Origin: Roseospira visakhapatnamensis
Lineage (GTDB): Bacteria > Pseudomonadota > Alphaproteobacteria > Rhodospirillales > Rhodospirillaceae
DNA length: 64,000 nt
Reading direction: 5' to 3'
Assembly (NCBI RefSeq): GCF_014197915.1
Contig: NZ_JACIGK010000005.1
Location: 1-64,000, forward strand
Shown: positions 21,755 through 30,920 of the stretch, piece after piece
Numbering within the stretch: position 1 is the stretch's first letter
How the letters are laid out: every line of letters begins with the position of its first letter
Translations under genes and position numbers: made by a program
The notes under the pieces: model-generated
What the model was told of the DNA's origin: nothing
The model's database searches: none
Seen by the model: only the letters and a program-made list of their open reading frames with translations

Positions 21755-23794
21755 CTAGAGGGATGGCGTACGGTAGTCCACCGGCCGCCAGGGAATCACC
21801 CGGAAAATGACCGCCGGGTTCACCGCCGGATCCAGATAGTAGTGATGCCAGCGTCCGGTCCAAAGGTGCCGCTCACCGCTCAGCAGTTCCTCCACCTCGA
21901 ACGCCTGGGTCTCGGGGATGCCCATGGCCTCCAGCGGGAACTCCATCCACACGTGGGCCGGATCGAAGGGATTGGTGGTGCAGGCCACCAGGACGATGTT
22001 GTCGCCGTCCTCGGTCATTTTTCCGTAGAACAGGACGTCATCGTGGTCGCAGGCATAGAACCGGAGAGCCTCGAAGCGCCACAGGGCCGGGTTGTCGACG
22101 CGAATGTGGTTGAGCGCGGTGATCAGGCCCTTGATGTGGCCGGGGCGGTCCCAGTCCCAGACCTTGAACTGATACTTCTCGCTGTTGTTGTACTCTTCCT
22201 TCCCGGGAATTGCATCATTCTCGCACAGTTCGAATCCATTGTAGATACCGTAGACCGACGAGAGGGTGGCGGCCAGGACGGCGCGAATCATGAACGCGGG
22301 ACGCCCCCCGCGTTGCAGGTACTCGGGTAGAATATCGGGAGTGCAGGTAAAGAAGTTGGGCAACATGTACTCGACACATTCGGTCTGCGTCAGCTCGGTC
22401 AGATACTCGGTCAGCTCCACCTTCGTGTTGCGCCACGTAAAGTAACTATAAGATTGCGTGAATCCCGCCTTGGCCAGCATCTTCATCATGGGAGGCCGGG
22501 TGAACGCCTCGGCCAGGAACTGCACGTACGGGTGCCGATCCTTGACCTCGCGAATGACCCACTCCCAGAACGGCACCGGCTTGGTGTGCGGGTTATCGAC
22601 CCGGAAGATGGTCACGCCGTGGCTGATCCAGAACTCAAAGACATCGTACAGTTCACGCCACAGATCATACTGATGCGGCCCAAAGAACTCTACATTAACG
22701 ATGTCCTGGTACTTCTTGGGTGGATTCTCGGCGTACTTGATGGTGCCATCGGGCCGGAACTTGAACCACTCGGGGTGTTCCTTGACCCACGGATGATCCG
22801 GCGAACACTGGATGGCGATGTCCAGCGCCACCTCCATGCCCCGGTGGTTGGCGGCGCGCACCAGCCGTTCGAAATCGGCCAGGGTTCCCAGGGCCGGATG
22901 GATGGCGGTGTGTCCGCCCTCCGCCCCGCCGATGGCATACGGGCTGCCGGGGTCGTCGGGGCCGGCCACCAGGCTGTTGTTCCGGCCCTTGCGATGGCTG
23001 ACGCCGATGGGATGGATGGGCACGAAGTAGAGCACGTCGAACCCCATCGCCCGCACCTCGGGCAGGCGCCGGATGCAGTCCTCGAACGTGCCCCACCGGT
23101 CGGGATCCGTGCCCTGGGAGCGCGGAAACATCTCGTACCAGGCGGCGAACCGGGCGCGCACCGGCTCCACGATCAGCGGCAGCGGGGCATGATAGGTGAC
23201 CGCCTCGCTTCGATCGGGCCACCGGGCCATTTTCGCCGCCAGGTCCGCCGACAGCATCAACGACACCCGCGCGGCCGGCTCCGGATCGGTATCGAAGCCG
23301 CGCAGCACCGTCTTGAGGTACTGGGCGTCCTCGCCCTGGGCACGGTCCTCGGCGTGCCGGACATGCGCGCGCCCCTCGGACAGTTCGAGCGACACGTCCT
23401 GGCCGGCCGTGTGCTTCTTGGTCACCTCGTCGACCCAGCTGGTCCAGGTGTCGCGCCACGCCTCGACCGTGTACTCGTAGCGGCCGATGTCCTCCAGCGG
23501 CATCTCGCCCCGCCACAGCGCCAGGCCGTGGTTGACGCAGTCCATCGGCTCTTCCCGCCAGGCGGCGTCGCCGGCCCCGGCGGGCCGCAGCTTCAGCACC
23601 GCCGACAGCGCGCCATGGCCCTCGGCGAAGACGGTCGCGTCCACCCGCAGGCGGTCGCCCACGCACCGCTTGACCGCGAACCGGCCGTGATCGATCTCCG
23701 GGCGCACCGCCTCGATGACGATCGGCCGGCTGGATAGGGAGGACAGATCGATGCAAACACCCGTGTCGGGCCTCGATCGCGCGCGCTTGGTCAT
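21755..23794 (-). CDS. glgE: alpha-1,4-glucan:maltose-1-phosphate maltosyltransferase
   Basis: A 679-residue GH13_3 enzyme that extends alpha-glucan with maltosyl units from maltose 1-phosphate. The N-terminal domain (PIVIEAVRPEIDHGRFAVKR) is typical. The nucleophile Asp is in TIFRVDNPHTKP, the acid/base Glu in QFLAEAFTRP, and the third acidic residue in the FFTCTPDILPEYLQ segment. The ATG overlaps the stop of the upstream GH13 gene (ATGA). With TreS/maltokinase it forms the GlgE route from trehalose to glucan, best known from mycobacteria and streptomycetes but present in some proteobacteria. Confidence 0.96.
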   Translation of the reverse strand: MTKRARSRPDTGVCIDLSSLSSRPIVIEAVRPEIDHGRFAVKRCVGDRLRVDATVFAEGHGALSAVLKLRPAGAGDAAWREEPMDCVNHGLALWRGEMPLEDIGRYEYTVEAWRDTWTSWVDEVTKKHTAGQDVSLELSEGRAHVRHAEDRAQGEDAQYLKTVLRGFDTDPEPAARVSLMLSADLAAKMARWPDRSEAVTYHAPLPLIVEPVRARFAAWYEMFPRSQGTDPDRWGTFEDCIRRLPEVRAMGFDVLYFVPIHPIGVSHRKGRNNSLVAGPDDPGSPYAIGGAEGGHTAIHPALGTLADFERLVRAANHRGMEVALDIAIQCSPDHPWVKEHPEWFKFRPDGTIKYAENPPKKYQDIVNVEFFGPHQYDLWRELYDVFEFWISHGVTIFRVDNPHTKPVPFWEWVIREVKDRHPYVQFLAEAFTRPPMMKMLAKAGFTQSYSYFTWRNTKVELTEYLTELTQTECVEYMLPNFFTCTPDILPEYLQRGGRPAFMIRAVLAATLSSVYGIYNGFELCENDAIPGKEEYNNSEKYQFKVWDWDRPGHIKGLITALNHIRVDNPALWRFEALRFYACDHDDVLFYGKMTEDGDNIVLVACTTNPFDPAHVWMEFPLEAMGIPETQAFEVEELLSGERHLWTGRWHHYYLDPAVNPAVIFRVIPWRPVDYRTPSL

Positions 23795-25128
23795 GGTGCG
23801 GTCCTTGAATCCTTCACGAACACACGGATTTCGCCTGGCGCCAGCAGGACGGTGGCGTCGGGGGTGAGCACGCCATGGGCACGGCGCGGCGTGACCTCGC
23901 GCAATGCCCCGCCCTGGTCCTCGCGAAGCTGGCCGAGCACCGCCCCGCCGGGCACCGACCGGCCCGCCTCCAGGTCGAGATTGATGAGCGTCACGGCGAG
24001 GTCGGGATCGTACTCGGCCTCCCGGATCAGGGCGCTCACACTGGGCGCGGGGGTGAGCTGTCGCTGTGGCCCCTCCCAGTTGAGCACCCGGACGCGCCGC
24101 TTCAGGTCGTTGACCGCGCCCACGTAGTCGGAAATGTCGAAAGCAGGGTCTTCCCAGTGCTCGGGCCGGGTGCGCACCACGTCGGGCTTGCGGACGAAGC
24201 CGAACTCATAGCCCTGCGGCATCATCGCGCCGCTGGAGAACAGGGCGGCGAACAGCCAGGCCCGCTTGTAAGCGGCCTCCACGCGCGCCATCGGCCATGT
24301 GCCCGGAAGCTCGGCGCGCAGGCGCGGCGTATCGTGACTCTCGGGGAAGGCGATCGACGGCGCCAGCGAGCGGAAGCTGTTGTACTGCTCCAGCAGCCAG
24401 TCCGCCTTGAAGTCCCACCATTTGGAGCTGTTGAACAGATAATCGAAGCCGGCCGGCCGCAGGCCCTCGATCTCCTTCAGGCGGCATCCCAGGGTCTCGG
24501 CCGCGAACAGGGCCTCGGGCGCCCGGTCCCGCGCGGCCCCGATCAGGTCGGCCCAGACATCGGCCGGCACCTTGTAGGCCGCGTCACAGCGGAAGCCGGC
24601 GAAGCCCAGATCGACGAAGTGGCACAGGATCGCCCGATACCGATTGACCAGCGCGGCCCGTTCCGGACGGGGCGTGTAGTCCAGTTCCGCGAGGTCCCCC
24701 CACACCGTCTTGTTGTCGGCATTGGCGGGGTCGATGGCGAACGGTGACTCGACCTCGCCGTGCCGGTCGCGCACGTACCAAGTCGGATGCTCGGTCACCC
24801 ACGGCGAGTCCTTGGCCGTGTGGTTGATCACCAGGTCCAGCATGACCTTCAGGCCATGGGCGCGGGCGGCCTCGAGAAAGCTGCGCAACTGATCGTCCAC
24901 GGACCGGCCGCTGCCCTCGTCCAGCAGGGGATGCAGGCGATCATAGGCCTTGACCGCATAGAGACTGCCGGAAAACCCGGGATAGTGAAACGGGTTCACG
25001 TAAACCCAGTCGAACCCCATGGCGGCGATGTGCGACAGGTGCCCGGTCCAGCGGGACACCGGTCCAGACAGCAGCGGGAACAGGTTGTAGATACGCGGGG
25101 CGGGATGGGCGACGGGCGGGAAGGGCAT
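23791..25128 (-). CDS. GH13 alpha-amylase family protein of the GlgE locus
   Basis: A 445-residue single-domain GH13 protein. The catalytic triad is intact: FAGFRCDAAYKVP (nucleophile), LFAAETLGC (acid/base) and FPESHDTPRL. The barrel begins at once (PAPRIYNLFPLLSGPVSRW), without an N-terminal carbohydrate-binding domain, and there is no signal peptide, so it acts in the cytosol. In related genomes such a domain sits beside or fused to GlgE; its exact reaction is not known to me. Start at 25128; its stop is coupled to glgE. It is probably the first gene of the five-gene operon. Confidence 0.85.
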   Translation of the reverse strand: MPFPPVAHPAPRIYNLFPLLSGPVSRWTGHLSHIAAMGFDWVYVNPFHYPGFSGSLYAVKAYDRLHPLLDEGSGRSVDDQLRSFLEAARAHGLKVMLDLVINHTAKDSPWVTEHPTWYVRDRHGEVESPFAIDPANADNKTVWGDLAELDYTPRPERAALVNRYRAILCHFVDLGFAGFRCDAAYKVPADVWADLIGAARDRAPEALFAAETLGCRLKEIEGLRPAGFDYLFNSSKWWDFKADWLLEQYNSFRSLAPSIAFPESHDTPRLRAELPGTWPMARVEAAYKRAWLFAALFSSGAMMPQGYEFGFVRKPDVVRTRPEHWEDPAFDISDYVGAVNDLKRRVRVLNWEGPQRQLTPAPSVSALIREAEYDPDLAVTLINLDLEAGRSVPGGAVLGQLREDQGGALREVTPRRAHGVLTPDATVLLAPGEIRVFVKDSRTAP

Positions 25129-25616
25129 GGTCCCGGAAATCCTATGCGACAACCCCGCCCGAGCCCGTGGCGGACCGGAACGGAGAGACACGGCGAAGGC
25201 CGACCGAGGCGCCAGACGTGGGCCGGCGGGGCAGCGCAATCCTGAAGCCCCCTGGCCCACGACGCCGGATGAGGACCCCGGCGGATGTGACCCCCGGGCT
25301 CAGCGCGCGGACACTACCATGCTCCCCGCCCGGAGGCGAAGCCCCGATCAGGGTCGGGATACCGACAAATTGCCGACGGATTCATGAGACCGACTCGCGG
25401 CACCCAGGCCCGTGACGAGGGCGCGGACCGGGTCCGGATCGCGCCGGCCATCGGCGCGGGTCGGGACCGGCCGGCGCGGGTCGCGCCCCCTTGTGTTCGT
25501 GACACCACATGTCGTGGCGTCACAATCGGGTCATACACAAATCGAGTGACGGAACCCCTTCATGCGTGTAGGCTTCGGGATGTGAGGGTTGGCACCGCGC
25601 GAGGGAGACGTCGACC
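25129..25616. other. divergent intergenic region, GH13 / phoH side
   Basis: About 490 nt hold no convincing gene. Promoters for the leftward glucan operon and the rightward phoH side should lie here, but I see no strong -35/-10 pair. The only clear structure is the nested palindrome at 25491-25540. Confidence 0.5.
25491..25540. promoter_or_regulatory. nested palindrome, operator candidate
   Basis: The core (25499-25523) pairs GTGACACCAC with GTGGCGTCAC around ATGTC, with one mismatch in ten. Outer half-sites TTGTGT (25491-25496) and ACACAA (25535-25540) also mirror each other. It stands in the divergent region, so an operator is more likely than a terminator. Confidence 0.4.
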
Positions 25617-25859
25617 ATGGCCAAGCCCGACAGGCGAGCCGGCGCCCGAAGCCTCGATCCTCTCGGCCCCATCCATCGCGCCGCGAGGCGCACCGGGCCC
25701 ATCATCGCCCGACCCGGCGGCGTCGGCCGCCGTCCTCGCGCTCTCGATCACACCCGTGTTGCCGCCCAACGCCTCCGGTTCCCGCCGGGGGCGTTTTTCG
25801 TCGGGGACCGGCGCAGGCCCCGGCCGGCCGTTGAACGCCGGCCCGTCGCCGACAGTTAG
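25617..25859 (+). CDS. small basic protein, hypothetical
   Basis: An 80-residue frame, unrecognised. It is preceded by GAGGGAGA about 8 nt before the ATG, and its stop is 26 nt ahead of phoH. It is very Arg- and Pro-rich with no membrane segment or known motif. High GC3 fits coding, but in DNA this GC-rich it is weak support. It could be a phoH leader frame or chance. Confidence 0.33.
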   Translation: MAKPDRRAGARSLDPLGPIHRAARRTGPIIARPGGVGRRPRALDHTRVAAQRLRFPPGAFFVGDRRRPRPAVERRPVADS

Positions 25860-25885
25860 ACCTTCGCTGAAAGGACGTGATCCTC

Positions 25886-26632
25886 ATGGCCAAGCGTTCC
25901 AGCAAGACCACCCCCCTCGCCGTCGCCCGCCCGCCGCAGGACCATCGCCCCATTCCCCTGCATCCCCTCGGCGTGGGATGGGATCCGGTCGACAGCCACC
26001 GGGACCAGAGCTACAAGCGCACGGTGCGGCCGCAGAACGACAACCAGCGCCGCCTGCTGGACGCCATCGACGACCACCCCCTCACCCTGGCCATCGGCCC
26101 GGCCGGCACCGGCAAGACCTACCTGGCCATCTCCTCGGCCGTGCGTGCCCTGGAAGACGGCACCATCGACCGGATCGTGCTGTCGCGCCCGGCGGTGGAG
26201 GCCGGCGAGAGCCTGGGTTATCTGCCGGGCACCATGGAAGAAAAGCTGCTGCCCTACCTGCGGCCGCTGTATGACGCGCTGTCGGACCGCCTGGGCGGAA
26301 AGCGCCTGAAAAGCCTAATCGCCGACGGCACCATCGAGATCGCGCCGATCGCCTACATGCGCGGCCGCACCCTCAACAACTGCTTCGTGGTCATCGACGA
26401 GGCGCAGAACTGCACCTACGGCCAGATCAAGATGCTGCTGACGCGGCTGGGCTGGCATTCACGCATGATCATCACCGGCGACCCGGACCAGACCGACCTG
26501 CTGCCCGGCGTCTCCGGCCTGTCCGACATCGCCCATCGGCTGTCGGCGCTGGACGACATCGCCGTGGTGACCCTGACCGAGCGCGATGTGGTCCGCCATC
26601 CGCTGGTGTCCTGCATGCTGGCGGTGCTGTAG
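25886..26632 (+). CDS. PhoH-family ATPase
   Basis: A 248-residue cytoplasmic P-loop protein. Walker A is GPAGTGKTY, Walker B VVIDEAQN, and LSRPAVEAGESLGYLPG and ITGDPDQTDL are classic PhoH segments. The ATG at 25886 has AAAGGA upstream; a GTG at 25877 is too close to that site. PhoH proteins are linked to RNA metabolism and helicase-like activity, but the cellular role here is unknown. It is not the ybeZ type, which is longer and sits next to ybeY. Confidence 0.92.
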   Translation: MAKRSSKTTPLAVARPPQDHRPIPLHPLGVGWDPVDSHRDQSYKRTVRPQNDNQRRLLDAIDDHPLTLAIGPAGTGKTYLAISSAVRALEDGTIDRIVLSRPAVEAGESLGYLPGTMEEKLLPYLRPLYDALSDRLGGKRLKSLIADGTIEIAPIAYMRGRTLNNCFVVIDEAQNCTYGQIKMLLTRLGWHSRMIITGDPDQTDLLPGVSGLSDIAHRLSALDDIAVVTLTERDVVRHPLVSCMLAVL

Positions 26633-26703
26633 GGCGGTGTCAGGGGGCACGGCGCTGTACCACCCGCGGCGCCGCCCCCTTCATTCGCGGGACATCTTGC
26701 CCG

Positions 26704-27684
26704 CTATAGCCCCTCGAACAGCGCCGTGGACAGGTAGCGCTCGGCGAACGACGGCAGGATGACGACGATCCGCTTGCCCGCCCAGCCGTCGCGCCGGCCC
26801 ACCTCTACGGCGGCGGCCAGGGCGGCGCCCGAGGAAATGCCCACCGGCAGGCCCTCCAGCCTGGCCACCGCGCGGGCGGTGGCGAAGGCGGTCTCGTTGC
26901 CGATACCCAGGACCTCGTCATAGATCTCCCGGTTCAGGATCTCGGGGACGAAGTTGGCGCCGATGCCCTGGATCTTGTGCGGCCCCGGCTTGCCGCCGGC
27001 CAGCAACGGGCTGTCCTCCGGCTCCACGGCGATCATGCGCAGGTCCGGATTGCGGGCCTTGAGCACCTCGCCCACCCCGGTCACGGTGCCGCCCGTCCCC
27101 ACGCCGGAGACGACGGCATCCACCGCGCCACCGGTATCGCGCCAGATCTCCTCCGCCGTGGTGGCCCGGTGCACGGCCGGGTTGGCGGGGTTCTGGAACT
27201 GTTGCAGCATGAGGGCGCCGGGGATGGTGGCCACCAGTTCCTCGGCGCGGGCCACCGCGCCGTTCATGCCCTGCGGACCGGGTGTCAGGTCCAGTTCGGC
27301 GCCCAGCAGCTTGAGCATCTTGCGCCGTTCCACGGACATGGTCTCGGGCATGGTCAGGATCAGGCGATAGCCCTTGGCGGCGCAGACGAAGGCGAGCGCG
27401 ATGCCGGTGTTGCCCGAGGTCGGCTCGACCAGGGTGGCGCCGGGTTTCAGGCGCCCATCGGCCTCGGCGGCCTCGACCATGGACAGGCCGATGCGGTCCT
27501 TGACCGAGGCCAGTGGATTGAAGAACTCGCATTTGCCGAGGATCTCGGCCGGGACACCCTCGGTCTCGGCGAAGCGGGACAGACGCACCAGCGGCGTGGC
27601 GCCGACGGTCTCGGTGAGGCTGTCGTAGATCCGGCCCCGGAAGGCGGGATGGGCGGCGGTCGCGGCGGATTCGGGGGTGACCAT
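26704..27684 (-). CDS. cysK: cysteine synthase A
   Basis: A 326-residue PLP enzyme that makes cysteine from O-acetylserine and sulfide. The PLP Lys is in [12 protein letters not shown], the substrate loop is [12 protein letters not shown], and the phosphate-binding loop is [22 protein letters not shown] near the C-terminus is also typical. GGAG precedes the ATG. It stands alone, divergent from murJ across an AT-richer gap. Confidence 0.96.
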   Translation of the reverse strand: MVTPESAATAAHPAFRGRIYDSLTETVGATPLVRLSRFAETEGVPAEILGKCEFFNPLASVKDRIGLSMVEAAEADGRLKPGATLVEPTSGNTGIALAFVCAAKGYRLILTMPETMSVERRKMLKLLGAELDLTPGPQGMNGAVARAEELVATIPGALMLQQFQNPANPAVHRATTAEEIWRDTGGAVDAVVSGVGTGGTVTGVGEVLKARNPDLRMIAVEPEDSPLLAGGKPGPHKIQGIGANFVPEILNREIYDEVLGIGNETAFATARAVARLEGLPVGISSGAALAAAVEVGRRDGWAGKRIVVILPSFAERYLSTALFEGL

Positions 27685-27842
27685 GGCAAAACTCCAGTTC
27701 GTGTATGTTGTTTACAGATTCAATCCATGTTCTCTTCGTATTTAATCAATCCTCGCCGCACCGCAACGAAAAAAAGCGCATCCGCCCCCACCCGACACGC
27801 CCCCCCTTCCCCGGCCGCCCGCAATGGGATAGGACCCCCCTC
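27685..27842. promoter_or_regulatory. AT-rich divergent promoter region cysK / murJ
   Basis: The segment 27700-27775 is much richer in A/T than its surroundings (TTTACAGATTCAATCC, TCGTATTTAATCAATCC), as expected for divergent promoters. I cannot assign a single convincing -35/-10 pair to either gene. Confidence 0.4.
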
Positions 27843-29444
27843 ATGTCCCTGCTGCGCTCCATCGCCACGGTCGGCGGCTACACCCTGCTCAGCCGCGTCA
27901 CCGGATTCCTGCGAGACATCCTGGTGGCGGGGGTTCTGGGCGCCGGCACGATCTCCGACGCCTTCTTCGTCGCCTTCCGCTTTCCCAACCTGTTCCGCCG
28001 GCTGTTCGCCGAAGGGGCGTTCCAGGCCGCCTTCGTGCCGCTGTTCGCCGGCCTGCTGGAGACCGAGGGCCGGGCCGAGGCCCGCCGCTTCGCCCAGCGC
28101 GCCTTCAGCGTGCTCGCCGTGATCCTGCTGGTGTTCACGGCGGCCATCGAGGTCGCCATGCCGCTGGTCATGGTGGTCATCGCCCCGGGCTTCGACGCCG
28201 TGCCGGGCAAGATGGAGCTGGCCACCGAACTGACCCGCATTGCCTTCCCCTACCTGCTGTTCATCAGTTTGGTGTCGCTGCAATCGGGGGTGCTGAACTC
28301 GCTGGGGCGGTTCGCGGCGGCGGCGGCGGCGCCGATCCTGCTCAACCTGACCCTGATCGCCGCCTTGCTGGGCCTGACGCCCTGGGTCGAGACCCCCGGG
28401 CACGCCCTGGCCTGGGGTGTCTGCGCCGCCGGCGTGATCCAGTTCGCCTGGCTGGCCTGGCACTGCCGGCGCGCCGGCATGGCCATCACGCCCATCGTGC
28501 CCCGGCTGACCCCGCGCGTGCGCACCCTGGGCAAGCGCATCCTGCCGGTGGTGCTGGGCGGCAGCCTGTATCAGATCAACCTGTTGATCGGGACGATCCT
28601 GGCCTCGCTGCTGGCCGACGGCGCGGTGTCCTGGCTGTACTACGCCGACCGGATCACCCAGTTGCCGCTGGGCGTGGTGGGCGTGGCGGTGAGCACGGCG
28701 CTGCTGCCGCTGCTGTCCCGTCAACTCAAGGCGGGCAACTGGGACGCGGCCGCCCACAACCAGAACCGGGCGCTGGAGGTGGCCTTGCTGATGACCCTGC
28801 CGGCGGCGGCGGCGCTGATGGTCATCCCCGGACCGGTGATCGCCACCCTGTTCGAGCGCGGCGCCTTCAGCCCCGCCGACACGGCGGCCACGGCGGCGGC
28901 GCTGGCGGCCTTCGCCAGCGGCCTCCCGTCCTATGTGCTGGTCAAGGTGCTGGCCCCGGCCTTCTTCGCCCGCGAGGACACCGTGACCCCGGTGCGCATC
29001 GCGGCGGCGGCCATGGTCGCCAACGTGGCCCTGAACCTGGTGCTGATGCAGGTGTGGGGGCATGTGGGGATCGCGCTTGCGGCCGCGCTGTCCAATTGGG
29101 GCAACGCCATCGCCCTCGCCTGGGTCCTGCACCGGCGCGGCCAACTGGGACTGGACGGCCGGTTCAAGGCCCGCCTGCCGCGGATCGCCCTGGCCACGGC
29201 GCTGATGAGCGTCGCGCTCGCCCTGGGCGCCTGGGGGCTCGGCCAGATCCCGGCATCGGGCGACCTGGCCCGGGCGACGGCGCTCGCGACCCTGGTTATC
29301 GGCGGCCTGCTGGTCTACGGCCTCGCCGCCCAGCTCTCCGGCGCCGCCAGCCTCGGCGAGATCAAGGGCATGCTGCGGCGACGTCCCGCCGCGTCATCCG
29401 CATCGTCCGCGTCGTCAGGCCCCCCGGAAGGTCCGCGCGGTTAG
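27843..29444 (+). CDS. murJ: lipid II flippase MurJ
   Basis: A 533-residue integral membrane protein of the MOP superfamily, with about 14 hydrophobic helices, which flips lipid II for peptidoglycan synthesis. The N-terminus TVGGYTLLSRVTGFLRDILVA and the segments DAFFVAFRFPNLFRRLFAEGA and LPLGVVGVAVSTALLPLLSR are diagnostic. The C-terminal tail is a short Ser/Ala-rich stretch. Its last 30 nt overlap the 3' end of the opposing phosphatidyltransferase gene. Confidence 0.96.
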   Translation: MSLLRSIATVGGYTLLSRVTGFLRDILVAGVLGAGTISDAFFVAFRFPNLFRRLFAEGAFQAAFVPLFAGLLETEGRAEARRFAQRAFSVLAVILLVFTAAIEVAMPLVMVVIAPGFDAVPGKMELATELTRIAFPYLLFISLVSLQSGVLNSLGRFAAAAAAPILLNLTLIAALLGLTPWVETPGHALAWGVCAAGVIQFAWLAWHCRRAGMAITPIVPRLTPRVRTLGKRILPVVLGGSLYQINLLIGTILASLLADGAVSWLYYADRITQLPLGVVGVAVSTALLPLLSRQLKAGNWDAAAHNQNRALEVALLMTLPAAAALMVIPGPVIATLFERGAFSPADTAATAAALAAFASGLPSYVLVKVLAPAFFAREDTVTPVRIAAAAMVANVALNLVLMQVWGHVGIALAAALSNWGNAIALAWVLHRRGQLGLDGRFKARLPRIALATALMSVALALGAWGLGQIPASGDLARATALATLVIGGLLVYGLAAQLSGAASLGEIKGMLRRRPAASSASSASSGPPEGPRG

Positions 29445-30026
29445 CAGCACCCGCCCCATCGCGGACACCACGCACAGCCCGGCCATGATCCAGGCCAGCA
29501 CCGGGAATCCCGTGGGCCACAGGCAGAAGGCGACCAGGAACACGATCGTTTCCGTGCCTTCCATCAGGCCGCCCAGGTGGTACATCGACTTCCGCCCACG
29601 CGCCCGGGTGGTCAGGCCATGGCGCTCGGCCAGGATCGCGTGGGCCAGGAAGGTGCTGCCGGTGCCGATGAACGACAGCAGCAGCGCGGCCGCCGGCAGG
29701 GCATTGACGGCCGGATCGGCCAGCGCGAAGCCCAGCGGCACGGCGCCGTAGAAGGCGAAATCACAGACGATGTCCAGATAGGCCCCCCAGTCCGTCGGCC
29801 GGGTGGCGCGGGCGACGGCGCCGTCCAGGCCGTCCAGCACCCGGTTGAGGAGGATCAGGCCCAGGGCGACGGCGAACCACCCCGCCGCCAGGGCGGGCAC
29901 CGCCAGCAGGCCGACGACGAAGGCGGCCAGGGTCAGGCCGTCCGCCGTGACGCCCCGCGCGGCCAGCCCGCGCCCCGCCGCCGTCAGCGGACCGTCGATC
30001 CAGGGCCGGAGGCACGCATCCAGCAT
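29415..30026 (-). CDS. CDP-alcohol phosphatidyltransferase family protein
   Basis: A 203-residue membrane enzyme with about five to six hydrophobic segments. The family motif is complete at residues 65-89 (DGLDGAVAR ... GAYLDIVCD), with four Asp for metal and CDP binding. The substrate alcohol cannot be told from sequence. The ATG at 30026 has GGAGGATCGCC upstream. It is convergent with murJ and follows grpE on the same strand by 28 nt. Confidence 0.9.
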   Translation of the reverse strand: MLDACLRPWIDGPLTAAGRGLAARGVTADGLTLAAFVVGLLAVPALAAGWFAVALGLILLNRVLDGLDGAVARATRPTDWGAYLDIVCDFAFYGAVPLGFALADPAVNALPAAALLLSFIGTGSTFLAHAILAERHGLTTRARGRKSMYHLGGLMEGTETIVFLVAFCLWPTGFPVLAWIMAGLCVVSAMGRVLLTARTFRGA

Positions 30027-30054
30027 GGCGATCCTCCGTCCCGCCGCGCCCGCG

Positions 30055-30849
30055 TCAGGCGCTGGTATCGACCGCCTTCGGCGTCTCCGGGGCGGGGTCG
30101 ACGCCACCGTCGGCGGGGACCGCCGGCGCCGCGCGCTTCGGCCCGCCCCGCGAGACCACCACCATGGCCGGGCGCAGCAACCGGTCGTGGATGACGTACC
30201 CGGCCTGATACACCTGCACCACGGTGCCGGCCGGCACGTCCTTGTTCTCCATCTCCTGCACGGCCTGGTGCAGGTTGGGGTCGAAGGGCTGCCCCATGGC
30301 CTCCACCTTGGCCACGCCGTACTGGCCCAGCGCGCCCATGAACTCCTTGGCGGTCATCTCCACGCCGACCGCCAGGTTCTTCAGGTGCGGGTCGGCGGCG
30401 CGCGCCTCCTCGGGGGCGGCGGCCAGGGCGCGTTCCATGTTGTCGGCCACCGACAGCAGCGCCTTGGCCAGATTGGCGACGGCGTAGCGGGTGTTGTCCT
30501 GGATGCGCTTGTCGGCCAGACGCTTGGTGTTCTGGGCCTCGGCAAGGGCGCGCAGGTAGTCGCCGCGCATCGCCTCCAGTTCCGTCTCCAGCGCGGCGAC
30601 GCGCGCGCCGAGGTCGGGCGCCGAGCCGGCGGCGTCGGTGGGCGATGCGACCGCCGCGTCGGCACCGCGCGCCTCCGCCGGGCCCGCCGGCTCGCCCGGG
30701 TCCAGGTCGAAACGCAGGGTGTCATCATCCGACATCGCGAAGGCCGGGTCCGGCGCCGCCGGGTTCGTCGCGGCGGCACCGGCCTCTGGCTCCGTCTCGG
30801 GTCCGGGAGCGTTGGGAGTGTTGGGGTCCTTGGCGCTGGTCTGGGTCAT
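30055..30849 (-). CDS. grpE: nucleotide exchange factor GrpE
   Basis: A 264-residue co-chaperone that drives ADP release from DnaK. A long Pro/Ala/Glu-rich, probably disordered leader (about residues 1-80) precedes a coiled coil (ARVAALETELEAMRGDYLRA) and the GrpE head (MGQPFDPNLHQAVQEME, GYVIHDRLLRPAMVVVS). A further Pro-rich tail follows. It is longer than the usual 180-210 residues because of the two tails. It lies downstream of hrcA, the common alphaproteobacterial order. Confidence 0.95.
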   Translation of the reverse strand: MTQTSAKDPNTPNAPGPETEPEAGAAATNPAAPDPAFAMSDDDTLRFDLDPGEPAGPAEARGADAAVASPTDAAGSAPDLGARVAALETELEAMRGDYLRALAEAQNTKRLADKRIQDNTRYAVANLAKALLSVADNMERALAAAPEEARAADPHLKNLAVGVEMTAKEFMGALGQYGVAKVEAMGQPFDPNLHQAVQEMENKDVPAGTVVQVYQAGYVIHDRLLRPAMVVVSRGGPKRAAPAVPADGGVDPAPETPKAVDTSA

Positions 30850-30920
30850 CGCGGGTTCCGTCTGAGTTGATCCGTCTGTGGTGATCCGTCGGGGACGGCG
30901 TGACAGGGACGCGGGTCGGG

